Positions 49,495 to 60,015 of a stretch of 64,000 bases of DNA are shown piece by piece; the first letter of the stretch is position 1, and each line of letters begins with the position of its first letter. The stretch lies in the NCBI GenBank assembly GCA_948567375.1, contig OX419755.1:32679001-32743000 (forward strand). The letters run 5' to 3'. A model generated the notes under the pieces. It did not search any database. It was not told the origin of the DNA and saw nothing but the letters and a program-made list of their open reading frames with translations. The translations under genes were made by a program, and so were the position numbers. This DNA is from Lunularia cruciata. Lineage: Eukaryota > Streptophyta > Marchantiopsida > Lunulariales > Lunulariaceae.

Positions 49495-50060
49495 CTATGC
49501 AAGTCGGTGTGGTCTATATACAATTGGAGCATCCAAAGAAGCATCACCTAGCAGGATTGTTCTCCTATGGATTGCACCAACTACTACACTCGGTAGAGCA
49601 ATGGACACATGTTGTCTAAAATATGCTACAAAGTATGAGAGTGAGAGTGAGAGTGGTACACTTTGGCGCCAAACATGATAAGTTCTCGTGCACTCCGTGA
49701 CAAATGTGTCAAACACCATGTCCATTGCTCCATATAACTCCAAGGCTAGAGGAACAAAGAGGTGACCTCGCTGCATGCCCCTATACTTGGAGACCTAGCA
49801 ACTTGCTGTTGCACTTGCTGCACATCCAGGGGGATGGGTAATCACTCCCTCCAAAACTGTATCTTGTGTAGGATCTGTAACCATGACATCTTCTATTGTC
49901 AATTGATCATCTTGGACCAAATATAAGTCTGCCTTGACATGTGTTGTCTGCAAAGCATACAAACACTCCCTCCAAGCAAAGTATACACTCTCTCATGCAA
50001 TAGCAAACACCATGTCCCTAAAAGCATCATGGGTAGCTATCCTCTATCCTCCAAAAGGAC
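49495..50060 (-). mobile_element. C-terminal remnant of a non-LTR-like RT ORF (minus strand)
   Basis: Minus-strand translation gives MQRGHLFVPLALELYGAMDM then VFDTFVTECT and YFVAYFRQHVSIALPSVVVG, preceded by EDVMVTDPTQDTVLEGVITH with a few stops. I recognise this as the tail of a family of RT ORFs whose RT domain is present on the plus strand at 51310 and 59680. The family assignment is from memory and should be treated as moderate. It is not the missing 3' end of the plus-strand copy, because the orientation is opposite. Confidence 0.55.
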
Positions 50061-51309
50061 ATAGTGTCATATAACCTAACCTAAGTTTTAGTTTATTCAT
50101 GTCTTTTTATACATTTCATCCTAAACCAATCTTGATCTATCCATGTTATGGAGAAACGCTTAATCTTGTTGATCAAATATGATATTTTGAGTTGAGGGAT
50201 GCTCTATGCCCAATTTAAATCTAAACAACTATTTATTACTCATTCATATATTTAATAGCGTAGCCATTTATGGTACCATATATGATTAAAGTCATCTACT
50301 ATAACATATTAACTTAAATTAAAATTTTGTATGACTGTATAATATGATGTTTGAAGAAAATAATTATTGTTACTGAGATACTCGTGAAAAAGAAAAATCA
50401 TGAAATTTTGTATTTGATTCAATGTTTATGAGAAAGAAATAAGGTTCTTCTTTGATTTTCTTTAATTAAAAGTAGGATCTTATTTGGAAGGTGGTTTAGA
50501 TTTCTTACTGTGTAGCATTCACTAGCACTAGCGTTCTGAATTTTAAGATGTGCATAATATATTCGTGGATTGTTTTATAATTGAATCAACTTGGGATATG
50601 GTATAAAAGTATCGGTTCAAATTTTGTATGCTTTAAGTGTTCTCTTGATTTGATAGTGATATTGGCCAAGTATAGATGGTCTGACGTACTTGTTATCTCA
50701 CAATGTATTGAAAGTTATGAATCCGCTATTTACATTTTCTACAAAAGAAGCACTTTGCATCAAAACTTCTTTCATAGAAGGTCCATCAAAGAAAAGTAAT
50801 TACTATTACTATTACTCAACAATGATAGTTGGGACACTCAAGATTATGCACGCTTTCTCTATCTCTTCATTGACCATTCTAGGGATACCAATCGTGTTGT
50901 GGGAGTCGTTAGCATCCCAAGCATATTGTATCTTGAGGTTCTTTGAGATTAGTTTTCCATGTCCACATCTATTCCATTGGCTACCTTGTACACTCCATGA
51001 TGAGGCTAAACATGCTTTTCACCTACCACTTGATCATTTGGCATGTGATCTCTTGGACAAGTTAGCATGGTTCTTATTCCTCTTACTCTCTTGATGATTG
51101 ACTTCAATATGCTAGAGGGAGGCGTGTAGGACATAGAGAGTTGGTTGCTAGATTTTGTTGATTTTGAGTGGGAGATTGAGCTGCCCTACAAGAAGAGTTG
51201 GTTAGGGTTTCTAGTTTTAGGAGATAGGTTTTGCCATAGGATACAATAGAGTATATTTGATTATGACGGTGTAGGACATTGGGTCAAGCGGGAGAGTTTA
51301 GTAAAGTAG
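50061..51309. other. Unassigned DNA upstream of the split RT gene
   Basis: AT-rich to about 50800. From about 50815 the plus strand has long frames broken by stops that run toward the RT at 51310, so this may be the N-terminal part of the same element. No motif was recognised. Confidence 0.4.
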
Positions 51310-51629
51310 AACAAATTCTACACTCTTTGTCTATGGCTTGGAGGTTGTAAGGCTATTTTCCTAGGCATCAAGGTACTCCTAGATATCTATCTAGAGTGGG
51401 TTGTCCTACAGGTGGATGTTTAAAAAACTTTTAATAGTATCTCTTGGGCATACATCTTTAGAGAGCTTAGGGAGGCCGGTGGATCCTTGGCAAGTCTCAT
51501 TCCTTTTGTGGGGTCATTCAATGGCTCTCCTACTTCCCTTTATTACCAGCATGGGTGGTCACGAGAAGGAGTCATTGTCTTGGAGTCAATTGTTGGTACA
51601 TGATAGGGAGATCCTTTATGGGAACCTTT
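51310..51629 (+). pseudogene. Non-LTR-like reverse transcriptase, 5' part (interrupted by copy B)
   Basis: Joining frames, the plus strand reads LEWVVLQVDV then FNSIS..YIFRELREAGGSL, LIPFV, SLYYQHGWSREGVIVLES and GT**GDPLWEP. This is the ordered RT palm pattern of non-LTR-type RTs: the VDV.xxFNS catalytic block followed by the QGDPL block. The two stops lie where Arg and Gln are expected and are each a single C-to-T change. The coding frame is cut at 51629 by the gypsy copy B and resumes at 59680. Confidence 0.75.
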
Positions 51630-52386
51630 TGTAATACCAAGAGCTAGCCATATGATCTAGATGTGAAATTTGGATTGGTAACATCTGGAATGATGTTATA
51701 TATGATGGTCAAAATAGATCAAATAGAAGTATCACCAAAAGGGTACTTCTACTAATAGGGCAAAAATCAAAATAAACTTGAAAACCTTAGAATCAATAGC
51801 TAGATGTATGATTTAAAGGTGAAAATTGTTTAGTAACATCTGGAAGGATATTACACATGATGGAATAAATAGATCAGAAAGAGGCATCACCAAAAGGGGA
51901 CTTCTACTAATAGAATAAGAATCAAAATATGCATGAAATCTTTGAAGGCAATTTTGGAGGCCTAAATGGATGAATTAGGCCTCAAAAACTATGCAGAGTC
52001 TCCCTCCCCAATGGAGGAAAGGTTGGCCTTCCCTCCCTCTTGCTTTGTATTGTCAAGAGCTTTCCAACGGTACCTCACCCACGTGATTCTAAGATTCATA
52101 TAAGAAGATTCCCTAAAAGATTCCCTTTGGTCAAAGCTTGTTTGACCAACTAGATAGGACCAGGATAGACATATCACCCATCCAAGTAATTAATCCAAGG
52201 GTGGAGCTTGCTGACATGTCACCTATCTGTGTGCCTAATCCTAGGTTGGAGCTTCCTTGGAGGAGATCCTCTTTGTCTATATAATAAAGGGAAGGTGCTC
52301 TTTTGGGGCATCGGAGGTTTGAGTGTGAAATTGTGTATTTCTCATTGTGTGATTCTTCTTAGGTCTCATATCCTTGGAGTATTACA
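51630..52386 (+). repeat. 5' LTR of copy B
   Basis: 757 bp, from TGTAATACC to TATTACA. U3 contains two diverged copies of a roughly 160-bp module (51630-51790 and 51791-51945). The core promoter TATATAATAAAG lies at 52278-52289, leaving a roughly 100-bp R-U5 tail. Confidence 0.93.
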
Positions 52387-52387
52387 A

Positions 52388-52399
52388 TGGTATCAGAGC
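52388..52399 (+). promoter_or_regulatory. Primer-binding site, initiator tRNA-Met
   Basis: TGGTATCAGAGC lies one base after the 5' LTR. This is the standard plant initiator tRNA-Met complement that primes minus-strand DNA synthesis. Confidence 0.93.
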
Positions 52400-52980
52400 A
52401 AGTGTTTTCATCCAAGAGAGCAGATCACTCCTCTTGGAAGAACATGGGCTATTGAGATTGAGTAATTTTGAGGAGAGACATCATGGTGTACTGGTAGATT
52501 AGGAGTGCTAGAGAGGAGATGGAATGGAGGCTCCAGGAGGAAAATATCCAGCACCTTGATTCCCGTTCTTGAATCCATTTCACATCAAGATTATATACAT
52601 TCAGCGTGAGCAAGTGAGAGTGTATCTGGCTTTTCACTTTGGAGCAGAGTTCATGGATATAGTGATGAATTCGCCAAACCTAGTGATTTTGCCTATAGTG
52701 ATTTACAATAGAGAGTGGGATTTGACAATACACATTTGTTGTGATGGATTTGAATGTCCCAAATCCTTTTGCTTTTAACACTCAAGTAAAAATTTGTTAT
52801 GTAGTGAGACAAAAAGTGATGTTTAGAGATTTCATGGTCAAGAATTTTGGTAAGGAAAATTATCAATGAGTGGTAGCTTCGGAGGTCCCAATGGTAATTC
52901 TGATAGTTTGTGTGCCCTCTAGAGTGATCATATTAATACTCTATTGAAGTAGAAAATAGCAATTGAGTGTTGCAAGAAGC

Positions 52981-54060
52981 ATGGATCCGTAGTTGCAAGA
53001 GTTGGTGCAAGGAATGCATGGGATGTTGAACAAATTTAAAGAGATTAAGATGACCATGGAGGCATTACAAGGTCAAGTGCAGACCCACAAGAATGATCAA
53101 GCAATGCAAGAAGAAGAGCCGTCTCAAAACCCAATATCTATGATTGAAGTACTTGGAGAGGCACCCGTGCCTACAAACCCGGTCAACAATGAAGCCACAT
53201 TGCCACTTTGGATGAAGAAGACATGCAACATTGAGCCTTACAAGGGGCAGCGTATGATGGGAGTAGTGGAGAACTGGATCTCACAAATGAACAAATATTT
53301 TTGATTGTTCTCAACAAAGATCACCAAACATGATATAGGCGTGTTTGCATGTGGGTACTTGACCGATAAAAGCCCTCACATGGTATGATGCTTGCAAAGG
53401 ATCCATGTTGGCAGAGAGAAGAAAGGTCACGTGGACAACAACGCAAGAAGGATTGTTGAAGAATTTCCAATCGGTGGATCCCGTGCAGATGGCCCGGATC
53501 CGACTATAGGGATTGAAATAGAAGAACAACATACAAGAGTATGTGGAGACATTTTTGGATCTACAAGTCACATTAACCAACATGAGTCCAACAGAGGCTC
53601 TTGACAATTTCAAATGAGAGTTGAAGCAGCAAATTTGCCAAGAAGTCATGGTTCAAAATCCTTGCACAATATTTGAAGCCATTGCTTGTGCACAAAGAAT
53701 AGCAAGGGCATTGGATGAAGGTGAAGGAGTAGTTCCACCTTAACATTATTGGGTAGAAATACCACACATGGGTGGATTAGTACCGATGGAACTGGGTAAC
53801 CTTTAGTTTCAACACCATGGAGCACAACCGCTTCAAGGAGAGCGGAGACAGGTAAAATAACAAATAGATGGAGTCCCACAAGGAGAAGGAACTCAAGGAG
53901 AACAACACCATTGTTACAATTGTGGCCATATTGGGCACCTATCTACCAACTATCATGCTCATTTCCCCAAAGGCCCCCGGCCTTTATACAAGCAATCTTT
54001 GAACAACATGGAGAGATGCACCAAAGAAGAGGAGGTGGAAGTCACTTCAGAAAATGAAAG
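52981..54060 (+). pseudogene. Gag pseudogene, copy B
   Basis: The ATG at 52981 is followed by Asp-Pro and then TAG in place of Gln, so translation would end after three codons. A readable frame resumes at 52993 (MQELVQGMHGMLNKFKEIKM) and runs to a TGA at about 53302, with more frame changes beyond. The zinc knuckle at 53912-53953 reads CYNCGHIGHLSTNY: the fourth ligand Cys is Tyr (TGT to TAT). Confidence 0.85.
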
Positions 54061-54602
54061 TCGCAAGTAAATGTACCTCGCGGCCTTATTGGCTCAATAA
54101 GGAAGTAGAAAAGCAAGTAAAGGAAGAAGATGAGAGTGAAAAGGTCCCAAAAGGCAACCCACAATTGATTGTTGTGAATGGAGTACTAGAAGGCAATCAA
54201 GTGAGAGTATTAATAGGTCCGGAGGCAACAAAGAGTTTCTTGTCTCACTCCATTGCAATAAGATTGGGAATGGATCTAAAGAGAGATGAGAGCAAAGAAG
54301 TAGAGCTACCTAACGGGCAAATAGAGAGGATTGAATTATTACCTAGACATGTAACACTCTTTGTAGGAGAATATCAAGAAGCAATTGAGTGGTAAGTGAT
54401 ACAATTAGCTTGTTATGATGCAATCTTAGGCATGCCATGGATAGAGCATTGCAACCCGATGGTAGATTGTAGGAAGAAAATATTGAGAACTCACAAATGG
54501 TTGATTAGTGGGGTTAAAGAAAAATCACACAAACAAGAATTGCCTCTCTATGTCATAGGGACAACAACTATCTGTAAGACAGATAGATGTTCATGGGTCT
54601 AA
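54054..54602 (+). pseudogene. Aspartic protease remnant, copy B
   Basis: Reads QLIVVNGVLEGNQVRVLIGP then EATKSFLSHSIAIRLGM. The loop that should hold the catalytic Asp has Gly at about 54216. The later YDAILGMPWIEHCNP block is kept. A TAA at 54393 splits the two halves. Confidence 0.85.
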
Positions 54603-54649
54603 TAAGAGAAGTCCAGAGTGCATAACTCGATGGATAAATTCTTGAGAAA

Positions 54650-56230
54650 TTGAAGGATATGATAAATGAGTTTCAAGATGTGTTTCCCAATGATCTACCC
54701 GCAAGATTACCACCAAAAAGGAGAGTAGATCATAAAATTGAGACACTCTCGGGGAAGACACCTCCTTGTAAGGCCTCATATTGCCTATCACCTCATGAGT
54801 TGGAGGAGTGTAAGAATCAAATTGAGGATATGCTATAGAAAGGGTTCATCCAACCCAACATATCACTATATGGGACTCTTGTCTTGTTTGTGAAGAAGAA
54901 GGAAGATACAATGTGCATGTGCATCGACTATCGAGGTCTCAATCAGCAAATAGTGAAGAACAAATACCCCTTACCTCACATGGATAATGTGTTTGATCAA
55001 CTCAATGGAGCAAGATACTTCACCAAACTAGACTTGTAGAGCGTATACAATCAATTCCGAATTGTAGAGGAAGATGTGTATAAAACTACCTTTCAAACCA
55101 AGTATGGCCACTTTGAGTATCTTGTGATGCCTTTTGGCCTCACCAATGCACCGGCCACTTTCATGAGTCTAATGAATGACATATTTTGTCCATATTTGGA
55201 TAAGTATGTTATTGTCTTCTTGGATGACATCTTAGTATATAGCAGCACAATGAAAAACAACAAACAACATCTACGAGAAGCCATCTTGATTTGAAGACAT
55301 AATTGATTGTATACCAAACTCTCAAAGTGCAAGTTTGGCAAGTCTGAAGTAGTGTAATACTCCGAGGATAGGAGACATGAAGAGAAACACACCATGAGAA
55401 ACACACACTTTCACACTCAAACTCCGATGCCCCAAAGGAGCACCTTCTTTTTATTATATAGGCAAAGCGGATCTCCTCCAATGAAGCTCCACCAGAGGAT
55501 TAGGTACATAGATAGGTGACATGTCAGCAAGCTCCACCCTTGGATTACTTACTTGGATGGGTGACATGTTGGTCCTGGTCCTGGTCCTATCTGGTTGGTC
55601 AAAAAAGCTTTGACCGGATGAAATCTTTTAGGGAATCTTCCTGTGGGAATCTTAGAATCACATGGGTGAGGTACCATTGGAAAGCTCTCAACAAGACAAA
55701 GCATAGGGGAGGGAAGGCAACCTTTCTTCTACTAGAGGAGGGGACTTTGCACATTTTCAAGGCCTAATTCATCCGTTTAGGCCTCCGAAATTGCCTTCAA
55801 AGATTTTAGGCATATTTTGGTTCCAACTCTATTAGTAGAAGTCCCCTTTTAGTGATACTTATTTCTGATCTATTCAGTCCATCCTGTGAAACATCCTTCC
55901 AGATGTTACCAACCCAATTCTCACCTTCAAATCATATGTCTAGCTATTGGTTCTAAGGTTTTCAAATCTATTCCGGTTTTCTGCACTATTAGTAGAAGTA
56001 CTTTTTTGGTGATACTTCTATCTGATCTATTTTGACCATCATGTATAACATCATTCCAGATGTTACCAAACCAAATTTCACATCTAGATCATATGGCTAG
56101 CTCTTGGTATTACAAGTAGACTACTAAGGGCATAAAGTAAGTGCAGAGGGTATTCAAGTATTGATAGATAAAATAGAGGTCATTCAAAAATAGCATGCCC
56201 TAAAAGATCAGACTCAACTCAAGAGTTTCT
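54650..56230 (+). pseudogene. Reverse transcriptase, copy B, split by a solo LTR
   Basis: MKDMINEFQDVFPNDLPARL opens the domain. [19 protein letters not shown] and [18 protein letters not shown] follow, with the intact catalytic box [10 protein letters not shown] at about 55217. The frame is cut at GKSEV by the reversed solo LTR at 55353 and resumes at 56115 (DYxGHKVSAEGIQVL). Stops at 54836 and 55037 break it as well. Confidence 0.9.
55353..56114 (-). repeat. Solo family-1 LTR inserted in copy B, reverse orientation, TSD AGTAG
   Basis: 762 bp. On the minus strand it runs from TGTAATACC at 56114 to TATTACA at 55353, flanked by AGTAG at 55348-55352 and 56115-56119. It has both U3 modules, like the copy B LTRs. 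Excising it with one AGTAG restores the collinear match with copy A (DNA for GKFEVDY), so the insertion came after copy B. Confidence 0.95.
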
Positions 56231-56850
56231 TGGGATTGATGAGATTCTATTGTCGATTTGTCAAGGATTTCTCCAAGGTTGCACAACCTTTAATTGCACT
56301 TCTTGGCAAGAGGAAGAAGTCGATGTGGAGAACCGCACAAGTGTTGGCCTTTCAAGAATTGAAAGCCGCCTTGCTACATGCACCAATCTTGAAGTGGTAT
56401 GACCCAAAACGTCTAATCAAGTTGGCTATAGATGCATTCGGCATATCAATAGGAGTAGTCCTACAACAAGAATGGCATGACAGATGACATCTAGTTGCAT
56501 ATTTCTCTTGAAATTTGTTACCTGCAGCTTGCAACTATCACACCACAGAACAAGAAGAGCTGGATATTGTCCTTGCAACCAAGCATTGGAAGCACTATTT
56601 GGGCAAGAAGGCATTTGTAGTAGAGACAAACCACAAACCTCTAGTCTACCTTGAGACGCAAAAAGATCTATCTTGTTGCTAGATTTGATGGGCACAATGG
56701 CAACAACGTTTCAACATGACAATCACCTATGTGGAAGGTAAGAAGCAACTTGCAGATGCATTCACCCACATGCCAATGGCAAACAATCTACTAGCAGAGC
56801 TTAAGATTAACCTTGAATTTTGGCCAAAGATTTTGGCTACTGCAAAAACT
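56230..56850 (+). pseudogene. RNase H, copy B
   Basis: GLMRFYCRFVKDFSKVAQPL is the connection. RNase H motifs are DAFGISIGVVLQQ (first Asp), TTEQEELDIV (Glu) and VETNHKPLVYLE, where Asn replaces the expected Asp. KKQLADAFTHMPM closes it. Stops at 56485 and 56510 interrupt the frame. Confidence 0.85.
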
Positions 56851-56859
56851 GATCCATAG

Positions 56860-58750
56860 ATGGTAGGAATGCAATCATCCAAAGACGTCACCAACACCCA
56901 AGGACTCATCTTTTGTGATGGTAGATTATGGATCCCATATGTCCTAGAATTATGCACCACCATTCTAGCAGAATGTCATGATTCGATCATTGCAGGTCAT
57001 GTCAGAATAGAAAAGACCTTGGATGCAGTCCAACGCCATTACTATTGGTCCAAGGTGAGCAACAATGTGATGGACAACATGCACAATTGCCTACTCTGTC
57101 AACAAAACAAAGCTTCTAATCAAGCTCATGCAAGGCTCCTTCAACCTCTCTCCACTCCTACATAACATTGGGAACAAGTGAGTATGGATCTTGTGTGTGA
57201 AATACCCAAGGTCACCTCAAGGTTTGACTCCATCGTGGTCTTTGTAGACCTGTAACACCCATTTATGCATGTGTGTGGTATTGTGATATTTAGCTTGGTA
57301 TTAGAAGTACTTAAGAGATATTATTTATATAGAGATAAAGGATGATTCTATATTAGTCATGGTTAGCTAAAGTTAGTCATTGCTAAGATAGATGGGACCT
57401 TACTTTAGAGGAAGTAGAAAAGATGAGCACTACTATTTTGGATTTTAGTGTGTTGACTTGGTATTATTCCTAGGTGTTTGGCTTTGAGGAAAGAGTTGAG
57501 AACTCTTGGGCCCGCAAGCCTTTTTGTTTTGGATTCTTCTTTAGTCCAAGGATAGCCCATGTGAAGGAATCCTTGACTTAGTGGTTGGGTCAAGATAAGA
57601 CCACATGCTTAGGGGAATATGCCCATGTGAATGGATATTCCTTTCTACTTTTTGACTTTACTTGACTTTTAGTCTAGTAACTTGAGTTACTATGGTAATT
57701 AGTAACTTTGGTACGTAACTATTTCACAAGTATATAAACAAGGGGTGAGGAGGTACTCATCATCCTTTCATTTGCAACTATCTCTCTCTCATTGAGTTCT
57801 CTAGTGAGCAATGTCTTGAGCCTTGGAGTGTTAGCCTTGGAGGAGTATGATGGAGTTGGGGTTCCTTGCATTCTTAGTCCATGGTGCGTTACCATAATAG
57901 CCATCAGAGGTTCATCCTGAGTGAGAGACAGGCCGGCTCACAGACCGGCTTAGCAAAATGATTCATGTATGCCCTACCACCAAGGATGTTACCGCTCCAC
58001 AACTAGCTCAATTATACTTAGATGTAATCTTCTCTCACCATGGCTTGTCTCAAGTACTCATCATCGATAGAGGCACTCTATTCACCATTTTGTTTTGGTG
58101 AACACTCTTTGGTTTCTTCAAAACCAAGTTGGCAATGTCCATAGCTTACCAGCCCCAAATAGATGGACAAACAGAGTGGGCTAATTGCACTATTGAAGAC
58201 ATGCTACATGGCTTCACCGTAGAGGAGCAAGAGAGGTAGGACACCCTACTCCCATTGGTAGAATTTGCTTACAATAATTTGGTTAATGCATCCACCTATA
58301 TCACTTTGTTCTTCCTCATGTATGGTGAGCATCCCTTCACACCTTCTAGCTTGATGAAGATCCATTCGGTGGTTACCAAGGTCGACATAGTCAACACATT
58401 TGTTTCTAGAATCCAACAAGGTGTGGAGCGCACCAAACACAAATTGCAGATTATATAAAATTGATAGAAGCAGTATGCTGATGCACACTGTAGGCACATG
58501 GAGTTCAATGTTGAGGATCAGGTGTGGCTATCTACAACCAACCTCACACTTGTTGGCCCTCGTAAGCTCATACCCCATTTTATTGGGCCCTTTTCTATTC
58601 TTGTCAAGTTGGCACTATAGCTTATCACCTCGAGCTACCACCACACATGAAGATCCATCCAGTGTTCCATGTTTCCCTACTACAAAGATATACTTCCTGA
58701 TTGGGCCGCTATCATTCTACACAAGACATGCGACCTTGTTCAACACTCAT
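56860..58750 (+). pseudogene. Integrase, copy B, split by an LTR-like unit
   Basis: The HHCC zinc domain (IAGHVRIEKTLDAV to CLLCQQNK, 56990-57115) is followed by the first core Asp (SMDLVCEIPKV). The LTR-like unit 57251-57941 interrupts after FVD. The core resumes with IIDRGTLFTILF (second Asp kept) and QTEW, where the usual Arg of the QTER motif is Trp. The C-terminal part includes EFNVEDQVWLSTTNL. Several stops are present. Confidence 0.9.
57251..57941 (+). mobile_element. LTR-like unit of a different family inside copy B, TSD AGACC
   Basis: About 691 bp beginning TGTAACACCC and ending near GGCTCAC, flanked by AGACC at 57246-57250 and 57942-57946. The family consensus from copy A runs straight across this point. 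It has a TATATAAACAAGG box at about 57731, fitting a solo LTR, but its sequence does not match the family-1 LTR. The exact 3' end is uncertain by one base (TCAC or TCACA). Confidence 0.8.
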
Positions 58751-58915
58751 TGATAGCACGGAGGAATATGAAGTGGAACGTATTCTCCAAAAACACATGC
58801 GTGGTACTCGCCATCCACGGATGGACTATCTAGTAAAATGGATAGGTTACCCCTTCTATGAAGCAACCTTGGTGCACACTGCCATTTGACACATGCACCG
58901 GTGTTTGTGCAAGCA
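58750..58915 (+). pseudogene. Chromodomain, copy B
   Basis: EEYEVERILQKHMRGTRHPR followed by MDYLVKWIGYPFYEATLV is a chromodomain, which in chromoviruses follows integrase and is thought to direct integration toward heterochromatin. The normal family pattern has a Trp near Glu at the end (YEATWE), here Leu-Val. The frame differs from that of the upstream integrase part. Confidence 0.85.
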
Positions 58916-58952
58916 TTTGAGCAACAATAGCATAATGAGGACGTTGCGTCTT

Positions 58953-58965
58953 AAAAGGAGGGAGG
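58953..58965 (+). promoter_or_regulatory. Polypurine tract of copy B
   Basis: AAAAGGAGGGAGG lies two bases before the 3' LTR; it is the plus-strand primer for reverse transcription. Confidence 0.85.
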
Positions 58966-58967
58966 TT

Positions 58968-59679
58968 TATAATACCAAGAGCTAGCCATATGATCTAGAT
59001 GTGAAATTTGGTTTGGTAACATTTGGAATGATGTTATACATGATGGTCAAAATATATCAAATAGAAGTATCACCAAAAGAATAGTTCTAATAATAGGGCA
59101 AAAACCAAAATAGACTTGAAAACATTAGAACCAATAGCTAGACATATGATTTAAAGGTGAGAATTGGTTTAGTAAAATCTGGAAGGATATTACACATGAT
59201 GGACTGAATAGATCAAGAAGATGTATCACCGAAAGGGGACTTCTACTAATAGAGTAAGAATCAAAATATGCTTGAAATCTTTCAAGGCAATTTTGGAGGC
59301 CTAAACAAATGAATTAGGCCTCAAAAATGTGTAGATTCCTCTCCCCCAATTGAAGGAAGGTTAGCCTTCCCCCATCCTGCTTTGTCTTGTCGAGAGCTTT
59401 CCAACGGTACCTCACCCACATGATTTTGAGATTCCTACAAGAAGATTCCCTAAAAGATTCCCTTTGGTCAAAGCTTGTTTGACCAACCAGATAGGACCAA
59501 GACCGACATGTCACCTATTTGTGTGCCTAATCCTAGGGTGGAGCTTCCTTGGAGAAGATCTCCTTTGTATATATAATAAAGAGAAGACGCTCCTTTGGGG
59601 CATCAGAGGTTTGAGTGTGAAATTGTGTATTTCTCATGGTGTGCTTCTTCTCAGGTCTCATATCCTTTGGAGTATTACA
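58968..59679 (+). repeat. 3' LTR of copy B
   Basis: 712 bp, from TATAATACC (second base G-to-A) to TATTACA, with TATATAATAAAG at 59570-59581. It has both U3 modules and is about 45 bp shorter than the 5' LTR through small indels. Confidence 0.93.
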
Positions 59680-60015
59680 CCTTTTTTTGCCATGGCTCAC
59701 TTCAAAACTCTCTTATTTACTACCTTGGCCATGCAAGGTTGTGTATTTCTCTCCTTAGCAAATGATACACACATTGTGGATCTCGTAGATTAGATTAGGC
59801 AAGCCTTTGATCACTTGACTACCAAGTCACATCTTGTAGGCTTGAGAGTCAAGGTGTCAAAGTCATGCATGGTCTCCTTCAGGTATCACTCCCCACCTTG
59901 AGCTTCTAGAGGAGTGTGTCATATCTATAGATGGACTATGTATTGTCATGCCATTTTTAGTGTTGCAGCTAGATTGCTTGGACTTTAGAGAAGTAGTTAG
60001 AGGTATTTTGGCAAT
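59680..60015 (+). pseudogene. Non-LTR-like reverse transcriptase, 3' part (after copy B)
   Basis: Continues the frame cut at 51629: FFAMAHFKTLLFTTLAMQGC, then VFLSLANDTHIV, where the catalytic Asp-Asp box has its first Asp changed to Asn. It goes on to FDHLTTKSHLVGLRVKVSKS. A frame change at about 59875 leads to SGITPHLELLEECVISIDGLC. The RT domain ends near 60010 with no clear continuation. Confidence 0.75.

Larger units (their letters stand above)
51630..59679 (+). mobile_element. Full-length Ty3/gypsy chromovirus, family 1 copy B, with two later insertions
   Basis: An 8.05-kb unit with 5' LTR 51630-52386, tRNA-Met primer site, gag, protease, RT, RNase H, integrase, chromodomain, polypurine tract and 3' LTR 58968-59679. 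It is flanked by the 5-bp duplication CCTTT (51625-51629, 59680-59684), so this is an original insertion. It sits inside a non-LTR-like RT gene in the same orientation. Two later insertions account for about 1.45 kb: a reversed solo LTR (55353-56114) and an unrelated LTR-like unit (57251-57941). All ORFs are broken. By eye the first 170 bp of the two LTRs differ at about 13 sites, so the insertion is not recent. Confidence 0.93.
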
